A program made the translations under genes and the position numbers. From contig OU612074.1 in assembly GCA_914767715.1 (NCBI GenBank), forward strand, positions 6,215,501 through 6,279,500: a stretch of 64,000 nt of DNA, read 5' to 3'. The notes under the pieces were generated by a model. It had not been told where the DNA came from, searched no databases, and saw nothing but the letters and a program-made list of their open reading frames with translations. Shown here one piece after another: positions 36,801-48,800 of this stretch (its first letter is position 1; each line of letters opens with the position of its first letter). Origin of the DNA: Membranipora membranacea (lineage: Eukaryota > Bryozoa > Gymnolaemata > Cheilostomatida > Membraniporidae).

Positions 36801-37883
36801 TATGAATCAGTGCAGTTGTAAATTATAGGAGGTATGTATCGACACATAAGGGTCCAAAATTGTTAACTTGAAGGAGTAGTGGTTAAAAAGCCTCATTCGC
36901 ATAATACTACCTAAAATGGAGGTACGTTAGAGTTATCGATATCAAGTGATTTTCAGAATTCATTAAAGTTTGATGCCAAACATTATAATCAAACACTTTT
37001 CCACAACTTTTACAGTAAGTGGTAGCAATACAATTAATCAATCAATCAATATTTTATCATTTTTGTCATATTTGTCATTTTATCATTTTTGTCATATTTT
37101 ATCAATATTTTATCATATCTTGTCACAAATTTCTCTTGACCCTCAAAGCAAAATTTGATAACTGGTACCTACCAGTCAGCTTCACAAAAAAATACTGATT
37201 GGCGTGCAGAGTTCTAAAAATATCTTGAGCAGTCTTTGAAATACGAAAACATCAGTTCTAATCCATAATTAAAGTTGGTCTCTTGCAGTAGTTCATTTTC
37301 TGATCATCGACAATTAAATGCTGGTTTCCTAAGCTTCTTTCCTGACATCTTGTGTGGGGGTATTCCACACGCAAGTACCTAGCAGGATGTTTGTGCTTTT
37401 GCAAAGCCTTCTGTAGCTCCAAGAGGACATTGCAACATACTTGATGAACATTTTAATTAGGGACTCCTCAGTTACATCCTAGAGGTTTTATGACAGTTTT
37501 CCTCATTTTGAATCCTCGTAACTTTACTAAGACAATTTTACAACATGTACCAATTCGCCCAACACCCACATATGATTTCCAAAGGATTCTTGCTGCACAT
37601 TTATGGACAATTTTTGTGTTCATTGTGATTTATACATTCCTAACCGACCCCATTGGGTTTTTTTTAAGATCTCAAAGGAAAAGGGGGATGATAGCATTAG
37701 ATCCTTCCAGGTTTTTGAATCTGATGCTAATTCATTCAAGTCTCCATCTGCTTCTTATTAGTAATTTTTTATTGAATGGTACTTTTTCTCTGTGTTTCAG
37801 GGAGCTGCAAGGGACAGGCCCGATGTTGTGGAGGGTATCAATGTACCTGTAACATCTTCAACGGTATCTGCAGCTGTACTTAA
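33884..37883 (+). CDS. Eight-cysteine knottin-like prepropeptide (4 exons, 105 aa)
   Basis: Exons: 33884-33944, 34504-34603, 35568-35641, 37801-37883, phases 1, 2, 1, all matching. Residues 1-17 are a hydrophobic signal peptide. Residues 21-54 are an acidic Ser/Asp-rich propart. A basic triplet at 55-57 opens exon 3 and is a likely proprotein cleavage point. The C-terminal 32 residues hold eight cysteines at 74, 81, 87, 88, 93, 95, 102 and 104. The spacing is C-x6-C-x5-CC-x4-C-x-C-x6-C-x-C, which fits the inhibitor cystine knot, including the CxC-x6-CxC hairpin shared by arthropod agatoxin-like peptides and vertebrate agouti-family domains. It may be a hormone-like ligand, defence peptide or toxin-like peptide; the sequence does not decide. 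The stop follows one residue after the last Cys. The AATAAA is at 38237. Confidence 0.75.
37029..37130. repeat. AT-rich imperfect tandem repeat (intron 3 of the knottin gene)
   Basis: CAATCAAT units followed by repeats of TTTTATCATTTTTGTCATAT with a period of about 17-19 bases. Confidence 0.7.
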
Positions 37884-38236
37884 CTTAACCCCTGCGCTCT
37901 CATCAACCTTCCTTATGTTCTCGTCAACCTCTCTTACGTTCCTGTCAACCTTTCGGCCGACTATATGATACTCAGAGTACATCTGTTTTGTGGAATAGCT
38001 CACTACAGCCAAGCATATTTAAGATGCAGAATACCTGGGATTTAATTATCAGTGAGACTTATTATTTTTTGCTGATGTTGTACAAATGCTGATTTTTGAA
38101 AACTTGCTGAATATTCCTCAATATTGTTTACTATAGTTTTGGTTTTATAGTTTGAGATTTTGTCCGTGGCTGATGTATCAGAATTCTTACTTTGTTTACC
38201 TGTGATAATCTTTCTATTGTCTAACCTTTAATTCTC

Positions 38237-38242
38237 AATAAA
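38237..38242 (+). terminator. AATAAA polyadenylation signal of the knottin-like gene
   Basis: Canonical hexamer about 350 bp after the stop at 37883. Confidence 0.5.
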
Positions 38243-38249
38243 TGGTGTC

Positions 38250-40870
38250 TAAATTGTCTATGTAATGCAAAATTAGTGTTATTTAACACCTTTGCCCTCT
38301 TGATACCTGACTATCAGTGTCTGTTGTATGCAAAATTTGCAGACAACAGAACATGACTTCACTGCGGAAAGACCTGATACGCTGTGGAGGCACTGCCTGC
38401 TATGGTGTACAATGTTTTTGCAATCAGTATTTTTGACATGTGACATCAGAGATTTGCTGCAAACACAGTACTTTCCCTAATCCCTCGTGCTGGTACCAAA
38501 TTTATTGATACACAATAGCTTAATCATAAAAAATAATGTATATATAGAACTATTTTTTGTCCAATATCCTAACCACATAAGCAAGGAGGACCATGATTTG
38601 GATGGTACGTTGGAAACATGTCAAATAATTTTATTACAGCGGTTGGGGCGCTGTTGCTTCCCATTGTTGAAAACTGGCAACAAATTATCTTGATAAATTG
38701 CTGATCAATAGGCTTTATTATTGCAAGGGTAGTTTCCGTTATTAACCTTAATCCGGTTCAGAGCTTCCATGTGAAGCTGTGCTATTATGCTAAGTCACAT
38801 ATTAATATTGAAGATTTAATAAAGAGCATATTTTCAATTGTTGTCTGCGTGAAGAAATGCTATTATGCACAGTTAAGTTTGAATATTGTTTGATGTCCTC
38901 TGGGTTCGTAGAATTTGCAGTTGCATATCGATGGTGGCCCGTCTGTGCACTTTAAGCAGGAGTACGTTGTTGATCTCGGGGATTTGCATTATTATCCAAG
39001 ATTAAACATAATTTGCAATTTTCAAAAGTATAATCCGAGTACATGCAGATCTCCCATGCCAATGCGCTTTGATTATGCTCCCTAAAATGCGGAAGTTTGG
39101 TCCCAGTTGGAATATGGATCGACAAGAATAACATGTTTCCGGTGTTAAAGTCTGCTATTTTGCACAGACTTGAAACAGCTAAGTTTACGTTAGGCTGGCA
39201 TTTGCTTGCCCTCATTATTTAAATAAGTCTCCCACCTCAGCTAGCCAAAGTGTAATGCTAGGTGAAATAAATTCAAGCTTAACTAGCTAAGCTAGACTCG
39301 TCCTATACTTATGTTAGCATTTTGACTATCCATAATGAGGGATCTGGAATGAATATGCTGCCCTTACTATATGTACTATATGCCTTCCAAATTTTAATAA
39401 AATGATGTGGAGGTGACAGGCAAGGTAAGGGTGGGAAATTCTAGTAGCAGACTAGTTCAAGTACTTAAATGGTGTTGGTATAGCTGGTAGTGGCATTTCA
39501 TTGATAACGAAATGCTACTCTTCCAGCTATCCCGGCACTGTTTATGCGCTTAAACTAGTAGCAGACCAATGTTCAATGGTTCATTTCAATATCATATCTC
39601 ATCTTATCTTATTTTTGTGAGTACTTGCGAACGTCATTGTTATTATAGCTATCATTCAATCGATCAAGATCAAGATATTGGCCCAAAAATTTGAGATGGC
39701 AAAATAAATTCTGATGATTATTTTATGATTACGCTTTTCCTAGGTTTGATATAAGGATGGTGATTGGCTGCTTTATTCAAACGGCCGACACTGCACTGAG
39801 CTTGGCCAAATGGCAGATATGTTGAAATATGTGACATGATACTCCATTTAGTATCATCGGATTTGTTGGTTTGTAAGTTATCAAGTGTCACTTTGTACAC
39901 AAAGAAATCCAGGCTCTTTCTTCATTGTGTTGTAGCTAGCGCACCTAGATATAATATTTGGTAATACGGTACGTATTTTTACCACTTTTAGCAGAATTTT
40001 TATTTGATGTAATTTTTACTTGGTTCCTGGATTGAGAGTGATCATCTGTTATCAAGCCGGTCCGCTTCCGTGTATATAATATAGAAATGTGTCATAGTTC
40101 CTATAATGCAACGAATGCATAGCTTCAAACTCTTCCGCAGCAGGGTCAAGTTGACAGCCTTATGGCAACAAGTTTGCATGATAGAATAAATTTAAAATCA
40201 ATTCGAAGATTCCCTGACTGTAGAATGTACCAAAAGGTGCTATCATCATTGTCCCTAGCTAAATGTCTTAGCATAAGACATCTCTTTTCCAAAGCAAAAT
40301 CAGGCAACTATTGTGGTTTTTAATATCTCATATCACCCTCGTAATCCCTTTTGATTTGTAACAAGGATTTGTTGGATTAGGTGGCACACGTCGAAACCCA
40401 TCAATCTTATTAAAGTCTGTTTAACTCTAAAAACTCTCACCACACCTTGAAAACACTTCCAAGTAGATATACACTTATACCCTAGATCAGTATAGCATTC
40501 GCAGGAGAGATAATTCACTAGTTCTTATTTTGTAAAATAGTTTGCCAACGATGCTTTATTAGCTTGCTAACATTTACACAACTCCTTTTCTGGATATAGC
40601 CCTTCTCTTCATCCACCAAAAATTAAGATTGTGATGACATGAATTCATCCCAAGCTAGCTTAATTTAATTCTAGCTTCCATTTACCAGGTACCTAAGATA
40701 AATCACAAAATTTGCATGGTTTGATTGATCAGTGAGGACTTTAATATGTATTTATGAATTTAGGCAGCTTGCTAACTGAAAACCTTAGATTCTGTGTGCC
40801 AATGGTTTTTTGCAAAACCCTCATTAATGCCATATAACATTCCACAAGGGAAGGTTATAAATTTGAATAT
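38250..40870. other. Intergenic, no gene seen
   Basis: About 2.6 kb of AT-rich sequence. Open frames are short, without signal peptide, domain or splice context. A CTGGTAGTGGCATTTCATTG / AATGCTACTCTTCCAGC pair near 39484-39530 is an imperfect hairpin. Confidence 0.4.
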
Positions 40871-40874
40871 AGTA

Positions 40875-41335
40875 ACAGAACTGACCTAGGTTTTATACTA
40901 TTTTGTCTGAGCACAACAAATCACGGCTTGAAAGTGTACAAAAGGCAGCATTGAGAGTTATCCTCCCAAAATTTGACTATGAGGAACGCTGTTTAGCCTT
41001 GGAACTTACCAACCTCAATGATTTTATGTTTAAAATCTGTGCTAATAATTTCAGTAATATTTTAAGGATTGAGTCTCATCCTCTGTACAATCGTATCATT
41101 TTTAATACCAATCAAAGAGTATCCTCACGTAATGTTTATAAATTCAGACCCAGACGCAGCCGTACAACTAAACGCCAGTGCAGTTTTTTTAATTACTTTA
41201 TGAATTTTTACAACAACATATTATGTACACGTACAACTGAGTTACACCAAGAGCTGTCATATACATACATTTCTTCATCATCCTCGCCATGATATCGTAT
41301 ATAAAAATACAAATCAATCAAAAGAATCAATCAAT
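40875..41335 (+). mobile_element. Non-LTR retrotransposon 3' fragment D
   Basis: The frame 40903-41292 encodes the typical C-terminal LINE region after the RT (SRLESVQKAALRVILP, then a basic YKFRPRRSRTTKRQC stretch). It ends in a 3' tail of AATC-like repeats (about 41310-41337). There is no RT core, so it is a 5'-truncated copy. Confidence 0.72.
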
Positions 41336-41905
41336 CAGGTTACCTCTTATAATTTCATAATGAGAAGCAAGACAGACACACCAGAACCCGCCATCAATAG
41401 TGAAAAACAAGAGAGATTGTAAAATATCCAACTCCAATTCTAAAATATGGGTGAAGAAGGAATGGGTATGCAGCCTGGCCTTTGAGAGGAGACTGGCCGA
41501 GTTGAACAAGAATACTTAGGCCAGCACTGTAGGACCCATAGAATCAAGGCCATGGTGAATTAATTTGTTATGTCAATGTGTGTTTGAACTCGACTTGCAT
41601 TTACAGTGGCATGAAACAGTGCCATAACAATTTGAACCATTAAAACTATATCTGTCAGAATAAAAAGATTCTGTCTCCACCTCATAGAGACGTGTGCTAA
41701 GAAGCAAATCGGTTTATGATTGCAGATACCGGTTTTTTTAGCCCATTGTAACCTCTTGGGATTAAAAGAGATCATAATCATAGCGGATATGATACCGTGG
41801 CTTTCCAATGGTAAGCCGATTGAATCAGCGCCTGTCACACGTTACATTTGACAGGTCACTGATAGATTTCCCAGACAAGCACTAAGCCCTGGTTCCAGAG
41901 GTTGC

Positions 41906-41913
41906 TATAAAAG
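41906..41913 (+). promoter_or_regulatory. TATA box of the GPGNG/TSP1 gene
   Basis: TATAAAAG. It predicts transcription from about 41937. A non-coding first exon ends at 41989 (GTGAGT donor) and splices to 42231. Confidence 0.6.
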
Positions 41914-42233
41914 GCAGGCAATTCTTTTGAGTTAATCACATCTCAAGTTTCACTGGATCTGAACAGAGCTCGGGAGCAGTCAAACAGTAGTGAGTTTACT
42001 AGACTATGTGATTTAATTTAATTTTTAAAAGTATCATATTATATCACACAGTTCTGTTGATATCATACCACTCTTTACTGGTTATGATAAATGGAAGTTC
42101 AGTACAATTGGGGAACTTATTCATGGATGGATATAATAGAATGTCAGATTTTTTTTCTGGGCCTTGAGACGATGTACATTGTCAAAAACATTTGAACAGT
42201 ATTAAAACAGCGTGTTCATTTTTATTACAGAAA

Positions 42234-45200
42234 ATGAAGTTCACACGTGTTGCACTTGTGATTGCAGCCATTGTTGGTAAGTTCAGTTTTGAATTTGATA
42301 TTCCTTTCAATGTTGATATTGATCTCACCAGACTGAGGGAATTAAAAAGAAGTACCATCTTGAAGTTTGCTGTATAGGCCTCGTTTTCTTTGAAAGAGTT
42401 AAAACATTGAAAACCTAAGTCGCTGCCGCGTATTGTGTTCATAATATCACCAATAAAGATGGGAAACATTTCGTCATGAATATTCTTTTCTTCAGGCATA
42501 ACTTTGGCCGGTGCATATGGACCTGCCAAAAAAGATGGAGAGGGTAACTCAGGCCCAGGAGCAGGTGGACCAGGAGCAGGTGGACCAGGAAACAGTGGAC
42601 CAGGCAACGGTGGACCAGGAAACAGTGGACCAGGAAACGGTGGACCAGGCAACGGTGGACCAGGAAACGGTGGGCCAGGATCAAGTGGACCAGGATCAAG
42701 TGGACCAGGAGCAGATGCACCTGGTGGAAGCCCAGCTTTCCCTAATATCAATATTGATGGTATGTGAAAAAATTGACAATGTATTTGACTAACAGTGTGG
42801 CATGCTCACAATTTCAGTGACAGTCTGTAATACCTACACTGTTTTCAAACTTAACTTGATATGTTTAAATAAAAAGTATGGACTTGCTTGGTTTATATAT
42901 GCAGTTATACAGTTACAGAATTTATCACTTTTTTCCTATTTTTGTAGTACCAAAAACACCAAATGTGAGAGTCCCAAACATCAGAATACCAGATTTCGGA
43001 CAAAATGGACCATTTGGACCAGGAAGAAATGGAAGACCGGGTAATGGTGGACCAGGAAATGGAAGACCAGGTAATGGTGGACCAGGAGCTGGTGGCCCAG
43101 GAAATGGTCGACCAGGAAATGATGGACCAGGAAACGGTGGGCCAGGAAATGATGGACCAGGAAACGGAGGACCAGGAAACGGAAGACCAGGAAACGGTGG
43201 ACCAGGAAACGGAGGACCAGGAAACGGTGGACCAGGAAACGGTGGACCAGGAAACGGTGGACCAGGAAACGGTGGACCAGGAAACGGTGGACCAGGAAAC
43301 GGAGGACCAGGAAACGGAGGACCAGGAAACGGAGGACAAGGAAACGGAGGACCAGGAAACGGTGGACCAGGAAACGGTGGACCAGGAAACGGTGGACCAG
43401 GAAACGGAGGACCAGGAAACGGACGACCAGGAAACGGACGACCAGGAAACGGTGGACCAGGAAACGGTGGACCAGGAAACGGAGGACCAGGAAACGGAGG
43501 GCCAGGAAACGGAGGACCAGGAAACGGAGGACCAGGAAACGGAGGACCAGGAAACGGAGGACCAGGAAACGGAGGACCAGGAAACGGAGGACCAGGAAAC
43601 GGAGGACCAGGAAACGGAGGACCAGGAAACGGAGGACCAGGAAACGGTGGACCTGGAAACGGTGGACCAGGAAACGGAGGACCAGGAAACGGAGGACCAG
43701 GAAACGGAGGACCAGGAAACGGAGGACCAGGAAACGGTGGACCAGGAAACGGTGGACCAGGAAACGGAGGACCAGGAAACGGAGGACCAGGAAACGGAGG
43801 ACCAGGAAACGGTGGACCAGGAAACGGTGGACCAGGAAACGGAGGACCAGGAAACGGAGGACCAGGAAACGGAGGACCAGGAAACGGTGGACCAGGAGCA
43901 GGAGGCCCAGGTAATTAAAAACTTCATCATTTACCGACTATCCTATAACAACATATGGCAAAAAGTGCTTAGTATAAATCATTTATCCTTGATAACAGTT
44001 AATTGATTCATCAACTGTTACCTGTTTGTTCTTTTACTCAAAGGCTCAGGTTTATCGGTCTGAGTGAGTTTCACATTCCAACACCATCGCTGTTTGTTGA
44101 CCATTATTCACTTTAATGTTTCAGGAATTACAGTCATTGACGTTGATGTCCCAGCCCCAGAAGTCCCAGATGTTCCAGTACCTAATATTGATGTACCTAG
44201 CCCAATTGTACCAAGAGTACCAGCTGTCAGTATACCAGCTATCCAAACACCACCTGCCCAAACTGTAGACTTCTCAATCACCTGTGAGTATTGTACATTT
44301 TAACATTAGTTTTATAACTCTTATCAAATGAATATTTCTTGTTTAGAACATCGCTAAGCATAAACTCTTTATGAGGTGTTTAAGTTAAAACCCTTCTAGT
44401 TCTTTATAATTTTTCTTTCACCTGTTGGATCAGCTCCGAATTTCTCCTTAATTTAACAAGATACATTTTCATTTTCACAGTCCAAGGAATATGGTCAGTA
44501 TGGGGACAATTCAGTGCTTGTTCTAAGAGCTGTAACGGTGGAAGACAATCCAGAAGCAGAACATGCCAGAGACCAGCACGTGATGTAGGAAGATATCTCG
44601 GATGTGTAGGAGCAGCCAGCGATTCTAGAGACTGTAACACTCAAGAATGCCCAGGTGAGTGACATGAGTTTTATAATTGAACTATGCCTGAGCCTTTATC
44701 TCCTGATACCAAGGAGGAATACTGGCAAGGAAAATTATATCCTCCCAAGCATATGTTCTCATGCTCATGTCAACGATTCTCTTGCCAATGCAAGCGTATC
44801 AATTTATTTGCCGTGTCAATCACTCATGTCAAATGCAGGTGATGATCTCTATTACCTGAAATTGAGTTTTGATGTCGGATTTAAAAATCTAAAGAAAATC
44901 GAATCTGTTCCATCCAACTGTCCAATATTGCTTGTAATTGTTTGCCCCTTAATATTAAGAAGACAAATCTATGCTCATGGGAAAGTCGTTGTATTTATTT
45001 TAACAGCCACTGTTATTTTTGTTACAGTTAATGGTATGTGGGGACAGTGGGGACCATTCGATTCATGCACCGTATCATGCGGAGGAGGTATCAGAAACAG
45101 AAGCCGAAAATGTAACAAACCAGCCCCATCTAATGGCGGAAATGACTGCTCCGGAAAGTCAGTAGATATCATGAACTGTAACAAGAAGGACTGCCCTAAG

Positions 45201-45392
45201 CCAGCTCCAGCCAAAACACATGGTAAGCCTAAATGCTGTTCTCTGTTTTAGAAAGTACTTTCATTGCTTTGCATGATTATGTTATAAAAAAATGAAACGT
45301 TTTATGTAATCGGGTATTTGGTATGGGACTTTGAAGCCTTTGCATTGGCCATTCATAATTAATGTCTGTCTTTTATAGGTGACGAATACTAA
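42234..45392 (+). CDS. Secreted GPGNG-repeat protein with two TSP1 domains (7 coding exons, 603 aa)
   Basis: Coding exons: 42234-42276, 42496-42759, 42948-43910, 44125-44283, 44481-44654, 45028-45222, 45379-45392, all phase 1 with GT-AG. The signal peptide is MKFTRVALVIAAIVG plus ITLAGA, cleaved about residue 21. Residues 30-95 and 120-423 are nearly pure Gly-Pro-Gly-Asn-Gly pentapeptides, about 60 in the large exon. A Val/Pro-rich linker (425-476, DVPAPEVPDVPVPN) leads to two TSP1 domains. These start at 481 (WSVWGQFSACSKSC, then RSRTC) and 539 (WGQWGPFDSCTVSCGGG), six cysteines each. The last exon adds only DEY. The architecture suggests an extracellular structural or matrix protein; the partner is unknown. 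Because all introns are phase 1, exons can be shuffled. The AATAAA is at 45702. Confidence 0.85.
43015..43910 (+). repeat. 15-bp coding minisatellite (GGACCAGGAAACGGN)
   Basis: About 60 near-identical units encoding Gly-Pro-Gly-Asn-Gly. Most variation is synonymous (GGA versus GGT), with rare Arg, Asp, Ala or Gln replacements. No stop arises in several frames, which creates long spurious frames of more than 330 codons on both strands. Confidence 0.95.
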
Positions 45393-45701
45393 TAAGTTAC
45401 TTTGCTGCTGTTCGAGATATCATCACGTTAGCGGATATCTCTAGCAAACTACATACTAAAATCTTCTGATATTAAGGGAATTACTGATTTAAAGGTTATG
45501 GTATATGAATAAGAATAACACTTGAGGCATTCTGTTTATGTTTATGCCTCCTAATGACTTACTGTTGACAATAATTTTATGTTGTTTGTTGATTTTTGTT
45601 AAAAATTATGCAGTTTTGATTTTTATTAGATCTGAATGTCTTTCATTTCAGTTTGTTATTATATTTGTTAAAAACTTTGAAATTTGTTGATTTGTTCTAT
45701 A

Positions 45702-45707
45702 AATAAA
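45702..45707 (+). terminator. AATAAA polyadenylation signal of the GPGNG/TSP1 gene
   Basis: Canonical hexamer about 310 bp after the stop. Confidence 0.55.
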
Positions 45708-45889
45708 CCCAATATGGATTAATACAAAAAAGAGAAACTATTGAATATCATATTGCGCTTTTTAAAGTATATTTACATTATTTTAGTGTATTGTTTCTTT
45801 GACAATATTGGGGTGGCTTGATAGACAGAGTGTCTAAACACTACAATTTGATACAATTTGATACACACTTAGGGCCTCATTCTAATTGT

Positions 45890-46460
45890 ATCACTCACTG
45901 ATGCTTGATGATCAGTTCGACTGTTTTGAAGAATCTCTCCAAAATGCAAGCCAACAGCAGTAGCCGCAGATTGCCCAACACTTTCATCTTCATACCAAAC
46001 GCATGAGCAGGCCAAGTGGCAAAAATGAAGTGGGTGGCTCAAAACTTAAGATCTTCTCCGGATTTGTCAAATCTCCAGGCCTTCTAAACCACTGCTGACA
46101 CAGCTGGGCTTTGCCAAGCATAGCCACCAGTCAAAATTTGAATAGTGAGAGTTGTGGGATCAAACATCTAGCCAGTAGCTTTGCATGGAGTTACACGAGC
46201 TCTCAAAAAGAAGTGAGTATCTTCTTCCCCAGACATCCGTCATTAGTGATGGAACAAAGTTGACCCTTACCAATCAGGTGCCTTTAAAATCTAGCTGAGA
46301 TCCAACACTTTTATTAGTGTTGGATCTCAGCTAGCTTAGATCTTATGATGCCACAACTCTCTATTTAAATTTTTGACTGGTGGCCCAGCTGTGTCAGCAG
46401 TGGTTTAAACAGAGATGCTATACTAAAGTTTTGTTTTCTGAATGGCTGGAAGTCTATGGA
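45890..46460. repeat. Dispersed repeat R2, copy 1, interrupted by a foldback element
   Basis: The left part (45890-46060) and the right part (46400-46460, CAGAGATGCTATACTAA) resemble 48900-49190. The sequence between them is the foldback element listed separately. Confidence 0.5.
46085..46415. mobile_element. Nested foldback (inverted-repeat) element
   Basis: The outer arms, about 90 bp (46085-46180 and 46335-46415), share TAAACCACTGCTGACACAGC and CACCAGTCAAAA as reverse complements. The left arm has about 17 extra bases. The centre contains a second perfect hairpin with 18-bp arms (46291-46308, 46317-46334) and an 8-base loop. Confidence 0.75.
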
Positions 46461-47236
46461 TCCAAATACATCTAAAAAAACAACAGAAACTGTGTAAGGA
46501 ACAGAGGCGTCTTGAAGACCTGCAAACAAGGGAATATTCTTTAGTTTAAAAATTAGAAAAAAAATTTAAATCAGGAAAACTTAATTGATTCTCAAATTCG
46601 GACACAGCTCAGGGATAAAGGGATAATGATAATGTTGTTGAAGCATTGACGTCAGAGATATCTAGTCTATTCCAATTATCCGATTTGATCAAAATGAAAC
46701 ACAATAGGCCGTCAAATACTGTGTCACAGGCCATCATAAACCCTTTTTTGAACGGCTTAAACAAAAGACAATCTTTCTTGAAGCATGATATCTTGTTATC
46801 ATGAAAGTCAGAAAATTTATAAAGGAGATAATCAAGCTTTAGCTGCTGCTGCTGCTATGTGAGAAAACAGGAACATTGAAATGAAGGCACATGATGGACA
46901 AAGCCAACAGAAGGCAAAACAAATTTCTTGATGTTATAACTTCAAGTTGTTTTCCATTCGTTGTTAACACAAAACCTCAGCTCTTGCATCAAACTGTTTC
47001 ACTTCTGCATACTGCATATGATATCAACACACACGGGCACCCCCTGGTCAAACCTTCATTATGTCTGACTCAACATAAAATGAATTAGCAAAAAGCAACC
47101 TGAGCTGCATTACGTATGTACCTTTATTATATCACTACTGATATATTAAATTCCTGGACTGCTGATAAAATAGTAAAATGAGCTCATAAGATGCAGGTAT
47201 AAATAGAAAAAAATAAAAGTGGAAAAAGCATAGACT

Positions 47237-48588
47237 AAGATTTATTTGTTCAATGTATTAATTGCAATGGCACGGAATCAGTTACGCCTCAGATTTATAC
47301 GTGCTTTTACAGCACGAAACCGACCAGATGGTAGCATGTCAAACGTCAATACTGGGTCGGTATCACTGGCGGTTATTCTCAGAGCCTTGGTCTTGAGTTG
47401 CTGTTCAACAACATGTTGTGGTTGTGGTAGAGTAGTGTTGGCTAGCTTCTCAGTGGTACGTGCCACTTTATATAGGTCAGCTTTGTTTTTCTCTGACATA
47501 TGGTGATATATGGCAGTGGAGTGGAAAAGCAGGGAACTCTCAATAAATGTTCGATAGCAGTTTAGCATGAGCTGATCTGATGTTCCCATGTAACGTAATT
47601 TACTTATGATAAACAGTTTCTAGCGAGTTTTAGATGTTATAAGCTCGGTATTTAGGTCAAACTTTAGCTTTGACGTGAGAGTTGTGCCTAGATACTTGTA
47701 ATCATTGACATTATCAATGCTGGTGTTGTTGATGGAGAGAACAGGAGGTGGTGGATTGTCTCTCGCATTAGTGAATGTCAGTGCCTTAGTTTTGGTTGCA
47801 TTGATGAGCAGCTTGTGGTTGTGACACCAGTCGCTGATTGAGTCTAGAGTAGGCTGGAGCTGCGAGTCTTGGTTCTGGTGTACCATTTCCAAGATGAGCG
47901 TTTCGTCAGCATATTTTATTATGGACATGCTATCTGATTGCGATCTGAATTCGTCAGTGTAGATCGAAAATAGTATTGGGCTGAGTACACACCCCTGTGG
48001 ACTACCGGTGGACGTGCTGATGATATATGATGTTCCACTAGCAGTCATCACCATTTGTCTACGGTTCGTTAGGTAGCTGTGAGTCCAGTTGATGACATTT
48101 GGGTGCATGTCAGAGTTACATAACTTGTTGATTTGCACTGATGGAGATATTGTGTTAAAAGCACTGGTGAAGTCAATGAACACAGAGTTGACAGAGTTCT
48201 TAGAGTTACAATCTAAGTGTTCGCTTATAAGGTCTAGAGTTAGTAGAAGAGCATCATCAGTCGACCTCCAAGGACGGTAGGCAAACTGATGTGGGTCGGT
48301 TACAAGCGGCAGATAGTGTTTCACTTGCAGTCTCTCAAGGCATTTAGATAATACTGAGGTTAAGGCTATAGGTTGAAAGTCCTTGACCGCACATGCTGAT
48401 TTGATCTTCTGAATCGGCTTAATATTGGAGAGTTTCCATTGGTGTGGGAATATACCTTGAGATATACTGTTGTTGAAGAGAGTGCGTACTGGTTCTGCTA
48501 GTGTGTGAGCCGCTGTTTTGAGGAGACTCGGTGAGATCGAGTCAGGACCACATCCCTTCCTATTCAGTAATAATGGATGTAACCACAA
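47237..48588 (-). mobile_element. Non-LTR retrotransposon E, long RT frame, one stop
   Basis: Minus strand 48588-47278 forms one reading frame broken only by a TAG at 47620-47622. It covers RT fingers (GCGPDSISPSLLK), QWKLSNIKPIQK, FIDFTSAFNTISPS, GSPQGCVLSPILFSIYTDEF, the catalytic motif, the thumb (LGTTLTSKLKF) and the C-terminal tail ending ARINLRRN. The catalytic box reads YADE, not YADD, so a metal-binding Asp is replaced. AATAAA lies at the minus-strand 3' end (about 47240). The endonuclease and ORF1 are missing (5' truncation near 48590). It is jockey/CR1-like and probably inactive, but the youngest-looking LINE here. Confidence 0.85.
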
Positions 48589-48679
48589 ACAAGTTTAAAA
48601 TTGAGGCTTAAAATGTGAGTTAAAATCACCGAGTTCTGTCTCTGTCCGAACACTAAGAAATAAAGTTGCTTTAAGGGCG

Positions 48680-48800
48680 CGGCTGCCATATTCAGCGCCA
48701 AGTTGCTCTGAGTTTGCAGGCAGGTCAGATCGCACCTGGACCATTAATCGAGCCCAGCAGTCAGAAGTCTGCAACAGGATTTGAACCCAAGACGACCCAA
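48680..48800 (-). mobile_element. tRNA-derived SINE candidate next to LINE E
   Basis: The minus strand has GGGTTCAAATCCTG, an excellent pol III B-box, followed by a GC-richer body. It adjoins the 5' truncation of LINE E. Confidence 0.4.

Noticed and set aside
37490-37852. 120-codon open frame overlapping the last knottin exon
   Set aside because: It reads through the acceptor at 37800 in another frame. The phase-matched exon at 37801-37883 explains the region better.
42905-43930. Minus-strand frame of 341 codons rich in Trp-Ser-Ser-Val-Ser, and a plus-strand frame of 333 codons at 43005
   Set aside because: Both are shadows of the 15-bp GPGNG minisatellite, which has no stops in these frames. 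The true frame has matching splice phases and a signal peptide.
44655-45251. 198-codon frame with one TSP1 domain read as a single exon
   Set aside because: The N-terminal 120 codons are intron 5. A strong acceptor at 45027 and phase agreement place the TSP1 exon at 45028-45222.
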